From a virus, in IMG/VR virus record IMGVR_UViG_3300023179_003211, positions 1 to 29,625 of that record: a DNA stretch of 29,625 nt; one strand, 5' to 3'. Below, in pieces: positions 22,605 to 28,816 of the stretch. The notes under the pieces were generated by a model, which made no database searches, had not been told where the DNA came from, and saw only the letters and a program-made list of their open reading frames with translations. Position numbers and translations under genes: made by a program. Each line of letters begins with the position of its first letter. Positions within the stretch are counted from its first letter, which is position 1.

Positions 22605-23242
22605 GCACTTTTTTCAAGACGAACATAATGTAAACGGGTTACATTTTTGTCATCATGTTTATAGATACGTGCGGTCAAGCTGATTTTCTCGTTATTTTCC
22701 AAGCGGTTAGCATGTGGAAAACTTACAAGATTTCCGTCAATTTCAGCCGTATGATACCATTTACCGTAATTATGGCTATAAACGGCACTTACAATTGTTA
22801 CGGTTGCCTTTAAACCATCACCAATTTGTCCAATGTGACGGCTATTTTCACCAATTTGTGCAATCTTTTCAACGGCTTGCTCACGCTTTACAGCGTTATT
22901 ATAGGAACTAGGAACGCTTGCAATAACTGCCAAATTACGGTAATCGTCCGTTTTAAATTCTTTTTGTTCTGTTAAAAGAACGCAAGTTTTCCAGTATTCG
23001 TGTAATGTGCCAGCAATAAGTTCAATCATCTTGCTGTCAAGATATTCTACAATTTGTTCAGCAAGTTCAATATCTTGTGGCAAAATGTTAAAGTTTTCCA
23101 TTTCTGGATTAAGAAATTCACGCATAAGTGCGGCATTACTCAACTCACCTTGTGTGGCGTCATGCCGTTTGATGTAACGACCGTTCATCCGTTGTGCCGC
23201 ACAAGCGGCAGACATAGCATTTTTTAAGCTAATAATGGTCAT
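22601..23242 (-). CDS. Phage protein of unknown function, possible C-terminal OB-like domain
   Basis: This is a 213-aa protein. The N-terminal half is helical and acidic, with N-A-M-S-A-A-C-A-A-Q-R-M near the start. The C-terminal part (about 140-213) alternates beta-strands: K-A-T-V-T-I-V-S-A-V-Y-S-H-N-Y-G-K-W-Y, then L-V-S-F-P-H, then I-S-L-T-A-R-I-Y-K-H, then V-T-R-L-H-Y-V-R. A five-stranded layout of this sort suggests an OB-like fold, as in nucleic-acid-binding proteins, but this is inference. The ATG overlaps the stop of the 38-aa gene upstream as ATGA. Its own stop lies in the -35 box of the next promoter. Confidence 0.65.
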   Translation of the reverse strand: MTIISLKNAMSAACAAQRMNGRYIKRHDATQGELSNAALMREFLNPEMENFNILPQDIELAEQIVEYLDSKMIELIAGTLHEYWKTCVLLTEQKEFKTDDYRNLAVIASVPSSYNNAVKREQAVEKIAQIGENSRHIGQIGDGLKATVTIVSAVYSHNYGKWYHTAEIDGNLVSFPHANRLENNEKISLTARIYKHDDKNVTRLHYVRLEKSA

Positions 23243-23355
23243 TTTGCACCTTTATGCTTTGGTTTACGGGTATAGCTGCCCTTTCCCTTACGGGGGGTGA
23301 CAATTTTTTGACGGTATTTGGGGTCAGCCAATGACTTGGCAATAAGGCTACGCAT
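23239..23355 (-). CDS. 38-aa strongly basic phage protein
   Basis: The frame runs from an ATG at 23355 to a TGA at 23239 and gives M-R-S-L-I-A-K-S-L-A-D-P-K-Y-R-Q followed by a Lys/Arg-rich tail ending H-K-G-A-K. A consensus promoter (23380-23407) and a GGAG ribosome binding site directly precede it, and its stop overlaps the next ATG as ATGA, so it is a real gene despite its size. Short proteins with the M-R-S-x-I-A-K-x-L-x-x-P-K-[YF]-R-x-x-V start and a basic tail are familiar from T4-like phages. Its charge suggests nucleic acid or ribosome contact; no function is known to me. Confidence 0.75.
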   Translation of the reverse strand: MRSLIAKSLADPKYRQKIVTPRKGKGSYTRKPKHKGAK

Positions 23356-23379
23356 TGCTAGTTCTCCATCCATTTGCCT

Positions 23380-23407
23380 ATAATAGCACGTATTTACTGG
23401 CTGTCAA
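23380..23407 (-). promoter_or_regulatory. Sigma-70 promoter for the 38-aa/213-aa gene pair, with embedded stop codon
   Basis: TTGACA (23407-23402), 16 bases, TATTAT (23385-23380) on the - strand. The TGA inside TTGACA is the stop codon of the 126-aa gene (23406-23404). This is the third consecutive promoter with that arrangement. Confidence 0.85.
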
Positions 23408-23784
23408 GATAAAATTTGAATAGCCTGTTTCAAATTATTATCACAAAGGGATAAAATACTGGATAATTCACCGTCCATTAGGAATAATTCCCCTTTACTC
23501 ATTCTATAAAACCAAGGGTGCGAATGATAACGATCCATTAAAACCAGTTCATTTCCATGGATTGGAAACTTTCTTACATCCAATTTATGTTCATAAAACT
23601 TGTAGCCAGCACCAAATAGTAAGTCAAAAGCAGTTCCATTTAATCTAAAACCAAAGTTTTTATTAGTATTATACCAATATAATATAATTGTATTTTTTTG
23701 ATTTATGTTAGGAAATCTTACGTCTTGACCGTTTGCCAGTGTCCATAATTCATGAGTCCAGTCAATTTTAGACTTTACACTCAT
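23404..23784 (-). CDS. Phage protein of unknown function
   Basis: This is a 126-aa protein with mixed alpha/beta character, many aromatic residues and no recognised motif. Segments such as I-I-L-Y-W-Y-N-T-N-K-N-F-G-F-R-L and H-P-W-F-Y-R-M look structured. The ATG overlaps the upstream stop as ATGA, and its own TGA forms part of the next promoter's -35 box. Function unknown. Confidence 0.6.
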   Translation of the reverse strand: MSVKSKIDWTHELWTLANGQDVRFPNINQKNTIILYWYNTNKNFGFRLNGTAFDLLFGAGYKFYEHKLDVRKFPIHGNELVLMDRYHSHPWFYRMSKGELFLMDGELSSILSLCDNNLKQAIQILS

Positions 23785-24074
23785 TTTGTAGGATACACTG
23801 TTGTCCCACTATTCATAAGAACAACACTAAAACGGTTGGTCTTAAATTGTGCATTAAGTTTCTTGCAAAGATTAATGGCATGACCAGGATTACTAAAACT
23901 TGACTTTTTATATTTTGGTCCACTATATTGTGCCAACATACTTGTAGTTTTGAGATTTACAGGTTTATTATCAAGAAAGATAGCCCAAATGCCTTCACTA
24001 GCCAGTACTTGCTCTGACTTATAAGTTTGTTTGTTAGTAATTTCTAATAGTACTTGAGGCTTTGGTCTACTCAT
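23781..24074 (-). CDS. Conserved phage protein of unknown function
   Basis: This is a 97-aa basic protein. It begins M-S-R-P-K-P-Q-V-L-L-E-I-T-N-K and continues Y-K-S-E-Q-V-L...I-W-A-I-F-L-D-N-K-P-V-N-L, then S-G-P-K-Y-K-K-S-S-F-S-N-P-G-H-A-I-N-L-C-K-K-L-N. I recognise this pattern (L-L-E-x-T-x-K-x-T-Y-K-x-E-Q-V-L ... G-P-K-Y-K-K ... F-x-N-x-G-H-A) from uncharacterised proteins of T4-like phages. It may start its own transcript (possible late promoter just upstream). Function unknown. Confidence 0.7.
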   Translation of the reverse strand: MSRPKPQVLLEITNKQTYKSEQVLASEGIWAIFLDNKPVNLKTTSMLAQYSGPKYKKSSFSNPGHAINLCKKLNAQFKTNRFSVVLMNSGTTVYPTK

Positions 24075-24093
24075 AATTGATAATATCTATAGT

Positions 24094-24117
24094 TTATTTA
24101 TCGGATCGAATCGATCC
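24094..24117 (-). promoter_or_regulatory. Short palindrome and possible T4-type late promoter
   Basis: In the 42-base gap a 6-bp inverted repeat (GGATCG, loop of three, CGATCC; 24103-24117) is followed on the - strand by GATAAATA (24101-24094), a 7 of 8 match to the T4 late element. The distance to the ATG at 24074 is suitable. The palindrome could be an operator or a weak transcription stop. The evidence is slight. Confidence 0.3.
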
Positions 24118-24338
24118 TAAAAATCTTTCCCTACCATTTCTACATTTATAACATCTGCATTTTCAAGTTTTACTTCTAATTCAGCAATATGATTTTCTAA
24201 TTGCAGAACATATCCAAGCAAATCTACGAGTTCACCTTGCACTTTTCGTATTTCATCATTGTCAATAATCTGTTTACCTGCTGCATTTGTAGCACGATTA
24301 TTAAACTCACGAATATAGTGCGTATTAGGCGGTCTCAC
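24117..24338 (-). CDS. Small coiled-coil phage protein of unknown function
   Basis: This is a 73-aa protein. Residues about 25-65 have Leu/Val at heptad-like spacing (V-D-L-L-G-Y-V-L-Q-L-E-N-H-I-A-E-L-E-V-K-L-E-N), typical of a short coiled coil. The start is a GTG supported by AAGGA nine bases upstream, and it overlaps the previous gene by 14 bases. Function unknown. Confidence 0.6.
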   Translation of the reverse strand: MRPPNTHYIREFNNRATNAAGKQIIDNDEIRKVQGELVDLLGYVLQLENHIAELEVKLENADVINVEMVGKDF

Positions 24339-24801
24339 TATTACAAATCCTTAAGCGTTCTTGTTGTTCCAACTTGGTCTTAAATGGACCTTCATACTCA
24401 TAACGTTGTAATGTAATGAGTTTTGGTGTAAACTCTGGAACAAAAGTTTTATTATATTTTACAATATAATATCCAGCGCAATAATAACTACTGCTCTTAT
24501 CATTCTTGGTATAAATTGGAACCTTTAGTTTTACATTCCATAGGATATTATGTGGTGTATGATTAGTAGGATAATCATAAACTGTATTTTCTACAACAGG
24601 TTTTGTTTCACGACTGCGACGAACAAACTTAATATCTTTGTTTGCAATCATTTCTTGCATGTTCGGAAACACTTCTACACTGTCTTCCATAGTGCAACGA
24701 ACACCACTTGTGGTTTGCGCAATGTTTCCAATGCGCTCACCACGATCATTTTCAATAATCCAAAAGCGGTTTTCTACAATACTCTTTGCTTTAAGACTCA
24801 T
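24325..24801 (-). CDS. Conserved phage protein of unknown function
   Basis: This is a 158-aa protein. It begins M-S-L-K-A-K-S-I-V-E-N-R-F-W-I-I-E-N-D-R-G-E-R-I-G-N-I, a start I associate with uncharacterised T4-like phage proteins. It continues with G-V-R-C-T and a basic stretch K-F-V-R-R-S-R-E-T-K. The C-terminal half has Y-Y-C-A-G-Y-Y-I-V and several aromatic strands. The frame extends to a GTG at 24810, but the ATG at 24801 has GGAAG at proper distance. It overlaps the upstream gene by 11 bases. Function unknown. Confidence 0.65.
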   Translation of the reverse strand: MSLKAKSIVENRFWIIENDRGERIGNIAQTTSGVRCTMEDSVEVFPNMQEMIANKDIKFVRRSRETKPVVENTVYDYPTNHTPHNILWNVKLKVPIYTKNDKSSSYYCAGYYIVKYNKTFVPEFTPKLITLQRYEYEGPFKTKLEQQERLRICNSETA

Positions 24802-25003
24802 TTTTAACACTTCCTTTTACCATATCAAGCAATGAATAATATTCACCACGTAATTCAATTACACTTAACCAACCAACGATAGCTGCAATATCAATTACAG
24901 TTCGAGTATTATCAGTGTCCCAATAGTGGACTGTATCATAAACACAAAGTGTTACAAATGCCCACGGAAGAATATTATCAATAATTTTAATTACTTTACG
25001 CAT
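24791..25003 (-). CDS. Small putative membrane protein
   Basis: This is a 70-aa protein with two hydrophobic stretches: I-L-P-W-A-F-V-T-L-C-V-Y near residues 11-22 and V-I-D-I-A-A-I-V-G-W-L-S-V-I near 36-49. They are separated by a polar loop and flanked by charged ends. This fits a small two-span inner-membrane protein, though both segments are short. It overlaps the exonuclease gene by 8 bases upstream and the next gene downstream. Function unknown. Confidence 0.55.
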   Translation of the reverse strand: MRKVIKIIDNILPWAFVTLCVYDTVHYWDTDNTRTVIDIAAIVGWLSVIELRGEYYSLLDMVKGSVKNES

Positions 25004-25994
25004 AGGATTGCTCCATTAAAGGTTTAGCCAAAATATCGGCAATGGGTTGCACATTTTCACTTAACTTGACAAGTTCCCACTTACTACAAAACTTAATAAG
25101 ATGGGTGCCAATTTGTCGATTGCTCTTGGGCTGAACACGCATAAGTTCAGTATCAATAGCATCACGTATATCTTGTGGTTGTGCAGTTAAATCCACTAGA
25201 ACACGATTTTCCTCATAACGGTCAAGCACACGATGTTCTACGCCTTCATGATCAGTCCAACGTTGCAACATCATATTATTCCATGCCCAACCACGTTTAT
25301 CACGGTCAGCAAATGCTTCTACAAGACCAACTTTTTTAGCACTGCCTTTAGTGCGAACACCAGGATAAGCAGTCATAATGTTGTCAGTAGGATCACCACG
25401 CATACACTTTTCAAACAATACAAACTTTGGATCACCAACAGTCTTGTGTTCTTTTGTTTTATTATCAACAACTGGTTTACCATTATCATCAAAATAGCCA
25501 TCAGTTGTAATATAATGATTGATTAACCCATTGTAAATGCTGACATTTTTGTCAAGCAATTGGTGAAAGTCACTGTCATTACTTAAAATGATATGATCAT
25601 CTTGTGGATGCAATGAAATCCAACGTGCAATAATATCATCTGCTTCAGCACGTTCAACTCTAATAACACTGCAATTTGTTTTTTCATTTACCCATGCGGT
25701 AAACTCACCATAGGCTTTCCAAAACTCTGCATCTTCTTCTGCTTCATGTGCGGTCATTTTGCTTTTAATAACTGCACGGTTTGCTTTGTATGTAAGTTTA
25801 TGATCCTTGCGCCAGCTACGAGCCTCAAGTGCAAAAATAACATGGTCAGGCTTGTGCAAACGATTTACCTTTTGTATCACATTAAACATAATGTGCAAGG
25901 CAAGCCCAATCTTTTGCCACGTATCAGTTCCACGATTGGTGGAATGACGTGCACGTGCAAACAGGTTAGCTGTATCTACAAGAAGATATTTCAT
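24996..25994 (-). CDS. 5'-3' exonuclease, T4 RNase H-like (FEN family)
   Basis: This is a 332-aa protein. D7 in L-V-D-T-A-N opens the PIN/FEN fold, A-E-A-D-D-I-I supplies paired aspartates, L-S-N-D-S-D-F-H-Q-L-L is the next metal site, and G-D-P-T-D-N-I is the helix-hairpin-helix-associated site. These match T4 RNase H and related FEN nucleases, which remove RNA primers and flaps during replication. Length (T4: about 305 aa) agrees. It has its own promoter and leads a run of small overlapping genes. Start ATG at 25994 has AAGG upstream. Confidence 0.9.
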   Translation of the reverse strand: MKYLLVDTANLFARARHSTNRGTDTWQKIGLALHIMFNVIQKVNRLHKPDHVIFALEARSWRKDHKLTYKANRAVIKSKMTAHEAEEDAEFWKAYGEFTAWVNEKTNCSVIRVERAEADDIIARWISLHPQDDHIILSNDSDFHQLLDKNVSIYNGLINHYITTDGYFDDNGKPVVDNKTKEHKTVGDPKFVLFEKCMRGDPTDNIMTAYPGVRTKGSAKKVGLVEAFADRDKRGWAWNNMMLQRWTDHEGVEHRVLDRYEENRVLVDLTAQPQDIRDAIDTELMRVQPKSNRQIGTHLIKFCSKWELVKLSENVQPIADILAKPLMEQSYA

Positions 25995-26003
25995 AATAAC
26001 CTT

Positions 26004-26032
26004 AATATAATGTATGGACTTTAATTTGTCAA
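26004..26032 (-). promoter_or_regulatory. Sigma-70 promoter for the exonuclease gene
   Basis: TTGACA (26032-26027) is followed at 16-17 bases by TTATAT/TATATT (26010-26004) on the - strand, just ahead of the ribosome binding site. It belongs to the same promoter set as the others on this strand. Confidence 0.75.
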
Positions 26033-26035
26033 GGG

Positions 26036-26467
26036 TTATTTTATTTCAGTGCGACCATCACCAAGATTAGTTCTGGTAACATAGCGACTATTCTCTAAAT
26101 TAGGGGGATTTTGTTCATTGGTGCGTATAATATTACGTGCCACATCATTAAGCCAAGCATCTACAAGGTCTTCTGGATTTATACCACGATAACCATTAGC
26201 ACGTAGCATTTCAATAAACTCTGCATTCCAATCTAATTCCATGCTACCCATGCTTGGATTTTTTGGATCAAAGTCAAATCCAATAACATTTACACGTGGT
26301 TCTGCTTTTACTGGTTTTTCTTTTTTTGCACGTGGTTTTTTAGGTTTTGGTTCACTGTTAGTTTTAGCAACGGCTGGTGGTGCGCTTTCTGTCTGCACAG
26401 CAGAGGCGTCAGTGGTTTTGTTATTTGTATTAGTTAAAGTTTCTAGTATTTTATTAAAGATTTTCAT
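26036..26467 (-). CDS. Conserved phage protein of unknown function with basic linker
   Basis: This is a 143-aa protein. Residues 1-55 are a disordered stretch rich in Thr, Ala, Pro and Lys (including K-P-K-K-P-R-A-K-K-E-K). The C-terminal domain reads V-I-G-F-D-F-D-P-K-N-P-S-M-G-S-M-E-L-D-W-N-A-E-F and W-L-N-D-V-A-R-N-I, a combination I recall from uncharacterised T4-like phage proteins. The frame extends to a GTG at 26473, but the ATG at 26467 forms an ATGA overlap with the upstream stop and is preferred. Function unknown. Confidence 0.7.
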   Translation of the reverse strand: MKIFNKILETLTNTNNKTTDASAVQTESAPPAVAKTNSEPKPKKPRAKKEKPVKAEPRVNVIGFDFDPKNPSMGSMELDWNAEFIEMLRANGYRGINPEDLVDAWLNDVARNIIRTNEQNPPNLENSRYVTRTNLGDGRTEIK

Positions 26468-26775
26468 TGACACACTGTTTGAAATACTGGACGACCATAG
26501 ATATCACGACCAGCAAAGTAACGGTTGCATACTGGTTGATAATATGGATCGTAATATGGTTGAGGTTGATAATATTGAGGTTGGTTCATGCTGTTAAGCA
26601 TACCACCAATGATAAGACCACCAACAAGTCCACCAAATAGAGCAGCGCCAGCATCCCCACCACCGCCACCACGATAGTATCCACCACCATGATGGTGATG
26701 ACCGTTCCAATCAGCATAAGATACTGATGGCATTAAAGTAGCAGTTACTAATATAGCAGCAATAATCTTACGCAT
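26464..26775 (-). CDS. Small secreted His/Gly-rich protein with signal peptide and glycine-zipper segment
   Basis: This is a 103-aa protein. M-R-K-I-I-A-A-I-L-V-T-A-T-L-M-P-S-V-S-Y-A is a good Sec signal peptide with probable cleavage after Ala21. The mature part has H-H-H-H and Gly/Tyr-rich repeats, then A-A-L-F-G-G-L-V-G-G-L-I-I-G-G-M (a glycine zipper, as in small outer-membrane proteins), then Pro/Gln/Tyr repeats and two Cys near the end that could form a disulfide. There is no lipobox. The frame reaches 26823, but the promoter and a GGAG site place the start at the ATG at 26775. An envelope-targeted phage protein could affect host surface or superinfection; this is inference. Proteins like this are also common in Gram-negative bacteria, so host origin is possible. 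Confidence 0.72.
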   Translation of the reverse strand: MRKIIAAILVTATLMPSVSYADWNGHHHHGGGYYRGGGGGDAGAALFGGLVGGLIIGGMLNSMNQPQYYQPQPYYDPYYQPVCNRYFAGRDIYGRPVFQTVCQ

Positions 26776-26794
26776 GGTTTTCTCCATATAACCC

Positions 26795-26823
26795 TTTATA
26801 CTACGGTATTTAATATCTGTCAA
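26795..26823 (-). promoter_or_regulatory. Sigma-70 promoter for the secreted protein gene
   Basis: TTGACA (26823-26818), 17 bases, TATAAA (26800-26795) on the - strand, with GC before the -35 box. It lies just after the TAG stop of the upstream gene and fixes the start of the secreted protein downstream of the longer open frame. Confidence 0.8.
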
Positions 26824-26826
26824 GCA

Positions 26827-27060
26827 CTAATTTAGATAAGGGCGATTTTTTGCCTCATATTCTTTTATGAATTTAGCGGCACTTGGATGTAGGACTATTT
26901 TCTCATTTTCCAAATCTTCTGGCATTTCAGCACCAAGATATTCGTATATTTCACGTGCTTCTACGTATTTTTTACCGTTTTTAGTTTGTTCTTGAATATA
27001 TTTTAACATAAAATATTCAATTTCTTCTTGGTCAAGTTCAAGTTCTTCTTGGCTATTCAT
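26827..27060 (-). CDS. Small acidic phage protein of unknown function
   Basis: This is a 77-aa protein. It is very acidic at the N-terminus, with a Q-E-E-L-E-L-D-Q-E-E-I-E-Y-F helix and A-R-E-I-Y-E-Y-L in the middle, suggesting a small helical, possibly DNA-mimic-like or adaptor protein. No motif is recognised. It overlaps the upstream gene by 8 bases. Confidence 0.6.
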   Translation of the reverse strand: MNSQEELELDQEEIEYFMLKYIQEQTKNGKKYVEAREIYEYLGAEMPEDLENEKIVLHPSAAKFIKEYEAKNRPYLN

Positions 27061-27313
27061 TTGTCACCTGCAATAGTGTTAAGTAGGTTTTCCATGCTTC
27101 TTCAAGGGATGGATGCTGTTTTTGAAGTTCTTTTTGTTTAGCGTAAGAAATGTTAAAAAACGCACTGTCATTACTTTCTAACCATGCATTCTCAACCCAT
27201 TTTTTTATATTATTCCTACGAGCATCATGAAAATCTTGCCATCCTGCACTATCACGTGGAATAGCCCGTCCAGTATCATACTCAAAATCGTATTCGTATT
27301 GAGTGCTGCTCAC
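27053..27313 (-). CDS. Small phage protein of unknown function
   Basis: This is an 86-aa, Trp/Tyr- and Asp-rich protein. The start is a GTG that overlaps the upstream stop as GTGA, which supports it despite the rare codon. Segments such as W-Q-D-F-H-D-A-R-R-N-N-I-K-K-W-V-E-N-A-W look helical. No family is recognised. Confidence 0.55.
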   Translation of the reverse strand: MSSTQYEYDFEYDTGRAIPRDSAGWQDFHDARRNNIKKWVENAWLESNDSAFFNISYAKQKELQKQHPSLEEAWKTYLTLLQVTNE

Positions 27314-27630
27314 CTGTTACTTATCACATATTGCGTAACGATTTCAGTTAGTTCAGCACCAAGAGTGTCCAACCCATCTGGAATTATATAAATCTGGCTA
27401 TTATTACGATCCTTAAAACGGTCATATTTGTTAAACTCTACAATGTAACCACCATTATCCGCAAACCATAATTTGAAATCAACATAATCTTTTGATGGAT
27501 ATGAGTTTCTTGCCTGTAATGGTCCAATTGCACCATGTGTATCAAGAGTCTGTACACCAACTGTGATTTGATTATGATTATCCCAAGCCCATTTTACTTT
27601 TTTGGCAAACCAACGGTCAAACCATTTCAT
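27310..27630 (-). CDS. Phage protein of unknown function
   Basis: This is a 106-aa protein. It begins M-K-W-F-D-R-W-F-A-K-K-V-K-W-A-W (amphipathic basic helix) and has G-A-I-G-P-L-Q-A-R, Y-V-D-F-K-L-W-F-A-D-N-G-G-Y-I-V-E-F and a hydrophobic end. The start overlaps the cupin gene stop by 4 bases. Its layout seems structured and conserved-looking, but I cannot assign a function. Confidence 0.6.
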   Translation of the reverse strand: MKWFDRWFAKKVKWAWDNHNQITVGVQTLDTHGAIGPLQARNSYPSKDYVDFKLWFADNGGYIVEFNKYDRFKDRNNSQIYIIPDGLDTLGAELTEIVTQYVISNR

Positions 27631-27980
27631 TGGAACTGCCTTTCAATGTCATCTTCATCACATGCCTCGCCATATTGTGTTTCAATAATAACAAGTGGTT
27701 CCTTACCAATGTTTACAACTTGATGCCAATTGCCAACTGGAATTGAAACAGTTTCGCCTGCCTGTAAAATTGTAGTGTGATCATTGTCTTTGGCACCACT
27801 ATAATTTTTTACAACTCTGGCAACACCACTTTGAATTACCCAAAATTCACTGCGCTTGCTATGTTTTTGATAACTCAAGCAATGGCTTGGCTTTACTACA
27901 AGTTCTTTTACTTTAACATTGCCAGCGTCATGCAACACTGTAAAATGTCCCCAAATACGTTCTTCATAATCTTTGCTCAT
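27627..27980 (-). CDS. Cupin-domain protein, mannose-6-phosphate isomerase type II-like
   Basis: This is a 117-aa protein. The beta-barrel layout W-G-x-F-x-V-L-H-D...V-K-E-L-V-V-K-P-x-x-x-L-S-Y-Q-K-H-S-x-R-S-E-F-W-V-I-Q-S-G-V-A-R-V and G-E-T-V-S-I-P-V-G-N-W-H-Q-V-V-N matches cupin motifs 1 and 2 as found in the C-terminal isomerase domain of ManC-type enzymes. The first metal His pair is H-S instead of H-x-H, so activity is uncertain. It may convert or bind a phosphorylated sugar, which would link it to the sugar and glycosyltransferase genes. It overlaps both neighbours by 4 bases. Confidence 0.75.
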   Translation of the reverse strand: MSKDYEERIWGHFTVLHDAGNVKVKELVVKPSHCLSYQKHSKRSEFWVIQSGVARVVKNYSGAKDNDHTTILQAGETVSIPVGNWHQVVNIGKEPLVIIETQYGEACDEDDIERQFQ

Positions 27981-28285
27981 ATTTCTAATCCATCTTTCGG
28001 TAAAACTGGTAATTTCATAGCGGCATAAGTTGCCGCCTCTTTATTTTTAAATTCTATATGGACTTTGCCTAAACCGCAAGTTAAAAATGTAAAATCCACA
28101 TTATATCTATAACCTGCTTCACCCATTGCATTACAGATAATACAAGCGGCTTCTACATCCTGATAGTTTGCATTAAGTGCGCCACCCTCTATATAATCAC
28201 CAGGATCAATCATATATCCGTTTGAAATCGGTCTTTGTGTAAGTGATTTACTTGGAAATTCAAGTACTAAAGGTTTTCTTGGCAT
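27977..28285 (-). CDS. Small phage protein of unknown function
   Basis: This is a 102-aa protein with an A-A-C-I-I-C-N-A-M-G-E-A-G-Y-R-Y segment and three Cys in all, but no zinc-binding spacing that I recognise. The C-terminal part V-H-I-E-F-K-N-K-E-A-A-T-Y-A-A-M-K-L is alpha/beta-like. It overlaps the upstream gene by 19 bases and the cupin gene by 4. Confidence 0.55.
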   Translation of the reverse strand: MPRKPLVLEFPSKSLTQRPISNGYMIDPGDYIEGGALNANYQDVEAACIICNAMGEAGYRYNVDFTFLTCGLGKVHIEFKNKEAATYAAMKLPVLPKDGLEI

Positions 28286-28506
28286 TTATATTTCAACGCA
28301 TAAAAACTACAGTTTGAAGATTCTGCAAACCTAACTTTAATACAATTGCTATTGTCTATTTGTAAAAAAAGATAATCTTGCCCATTTACAAGATTATCTT
28401 CATTAAACCAATTTTTTAAAGTATACATTGCTGTTTGACGACCTACCCAATTTCTTGGTGTTTCGAATGCAATTTCATTTTCTTGTGTTATATATGGCAC
28501 TGGCAA
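28267..28506 (-). CDS. Small phage protein of unknown function (start uncertain)
   Basis: The frame gives up to 79 aa. The first possible codon is a TTG at 28506; a GTG at 28500 has GGA eight bases upstream and may be the true start. Sequence includes F-E-T-P-R-N-W-V-G-R-Q-T-A-M-Y-T-L-K-N-W-F and Y-L-F-L-Q-I-D-N-S-N-C, alternating strands and helices. It resembles the next gene downstream in overall layout (a Y-x-F-L-x strand followed by a V-x-F segment), so the two could be distant duplicates; this is weak. Confidence 0.5.
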   Translation of the reverse strand: MPVPYITQENEIAFETPRNWVGRQTAMYTLKNWFNEDNLVNGQDYLFLQIDNSNCIKVRFAESSNCSFYALKYKCQENL

Positions 28507-28516
28507 TATCCATTAA

Positions 28517-28738
28517 TTACTGGACGCTTCCGTAATTTTTTTCATTAAACAACTTATCATCAATATCCCAGTTATTTGGGATTTTATCGCCACGCCTTAC
28601 ACGCTCAAACTGCGAGTAAGCATGCTTATCCTTTCTATAAAGGTCTGCCTCATTGAAGGGAAAACCATACTCTACACAAAATGCCTTAAAATTTTCAAGG
28701 TCATTGAACACACGATTTACATTCTGGTTCTTAATCAT
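28517..28738 (-). CDS. Small phage protein of unknown function
   Basis: This is a 73-aa protein. F-K-A-F-C-V-E-Y-G-F-P-F-N-E-A-D-L-Y followed by S-Q-F-E-R-V-R-R-G-D-K-I-P-N-N-W is a pattern I associate with short conserved proteins of T4-like phages. It has a strong promoter of its own at 28789-28816. The ribosome binding site is weak (AGAAAG). Function unknown. Confidence 0.6.
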   Translation of the reverse strand: MIKNQNVNRVFNDLENFKAFCVEYGFPFNEADLYRKDKHAYSQFERVRRGDKIPNNWDIDDKLFNEKNYGSVQ

Positions 28739-28788
28739 TTGCTATCTTTCTGTTAGCGTTATATGGACTTGCCAGTGCCATAATTGTC

Positions 28789-28816
28789 AATATACCCTAA
28801 ACTTATAGTTTGTCAA
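28789..28816 (-). promoter_or_regulatory. Sigma-70 promoter for the 73-aa gene
   Basis: TTGACA (28816-28811), 16 bases, TATATT (28794-28789) on the - strand. The -35 box lies inside the 3' end of the upstream gene. The leader to the ATG at 28738 would be about 45 bases. Confidence 0.8.

Noticed and set aside
28785-28790. A second TTGACA close to the promoter of the 73-aa gene
   Set aside because: No acceptable -10 hexamer at 15-19 bases; the nearest (TATAAC) is 21 bases away.
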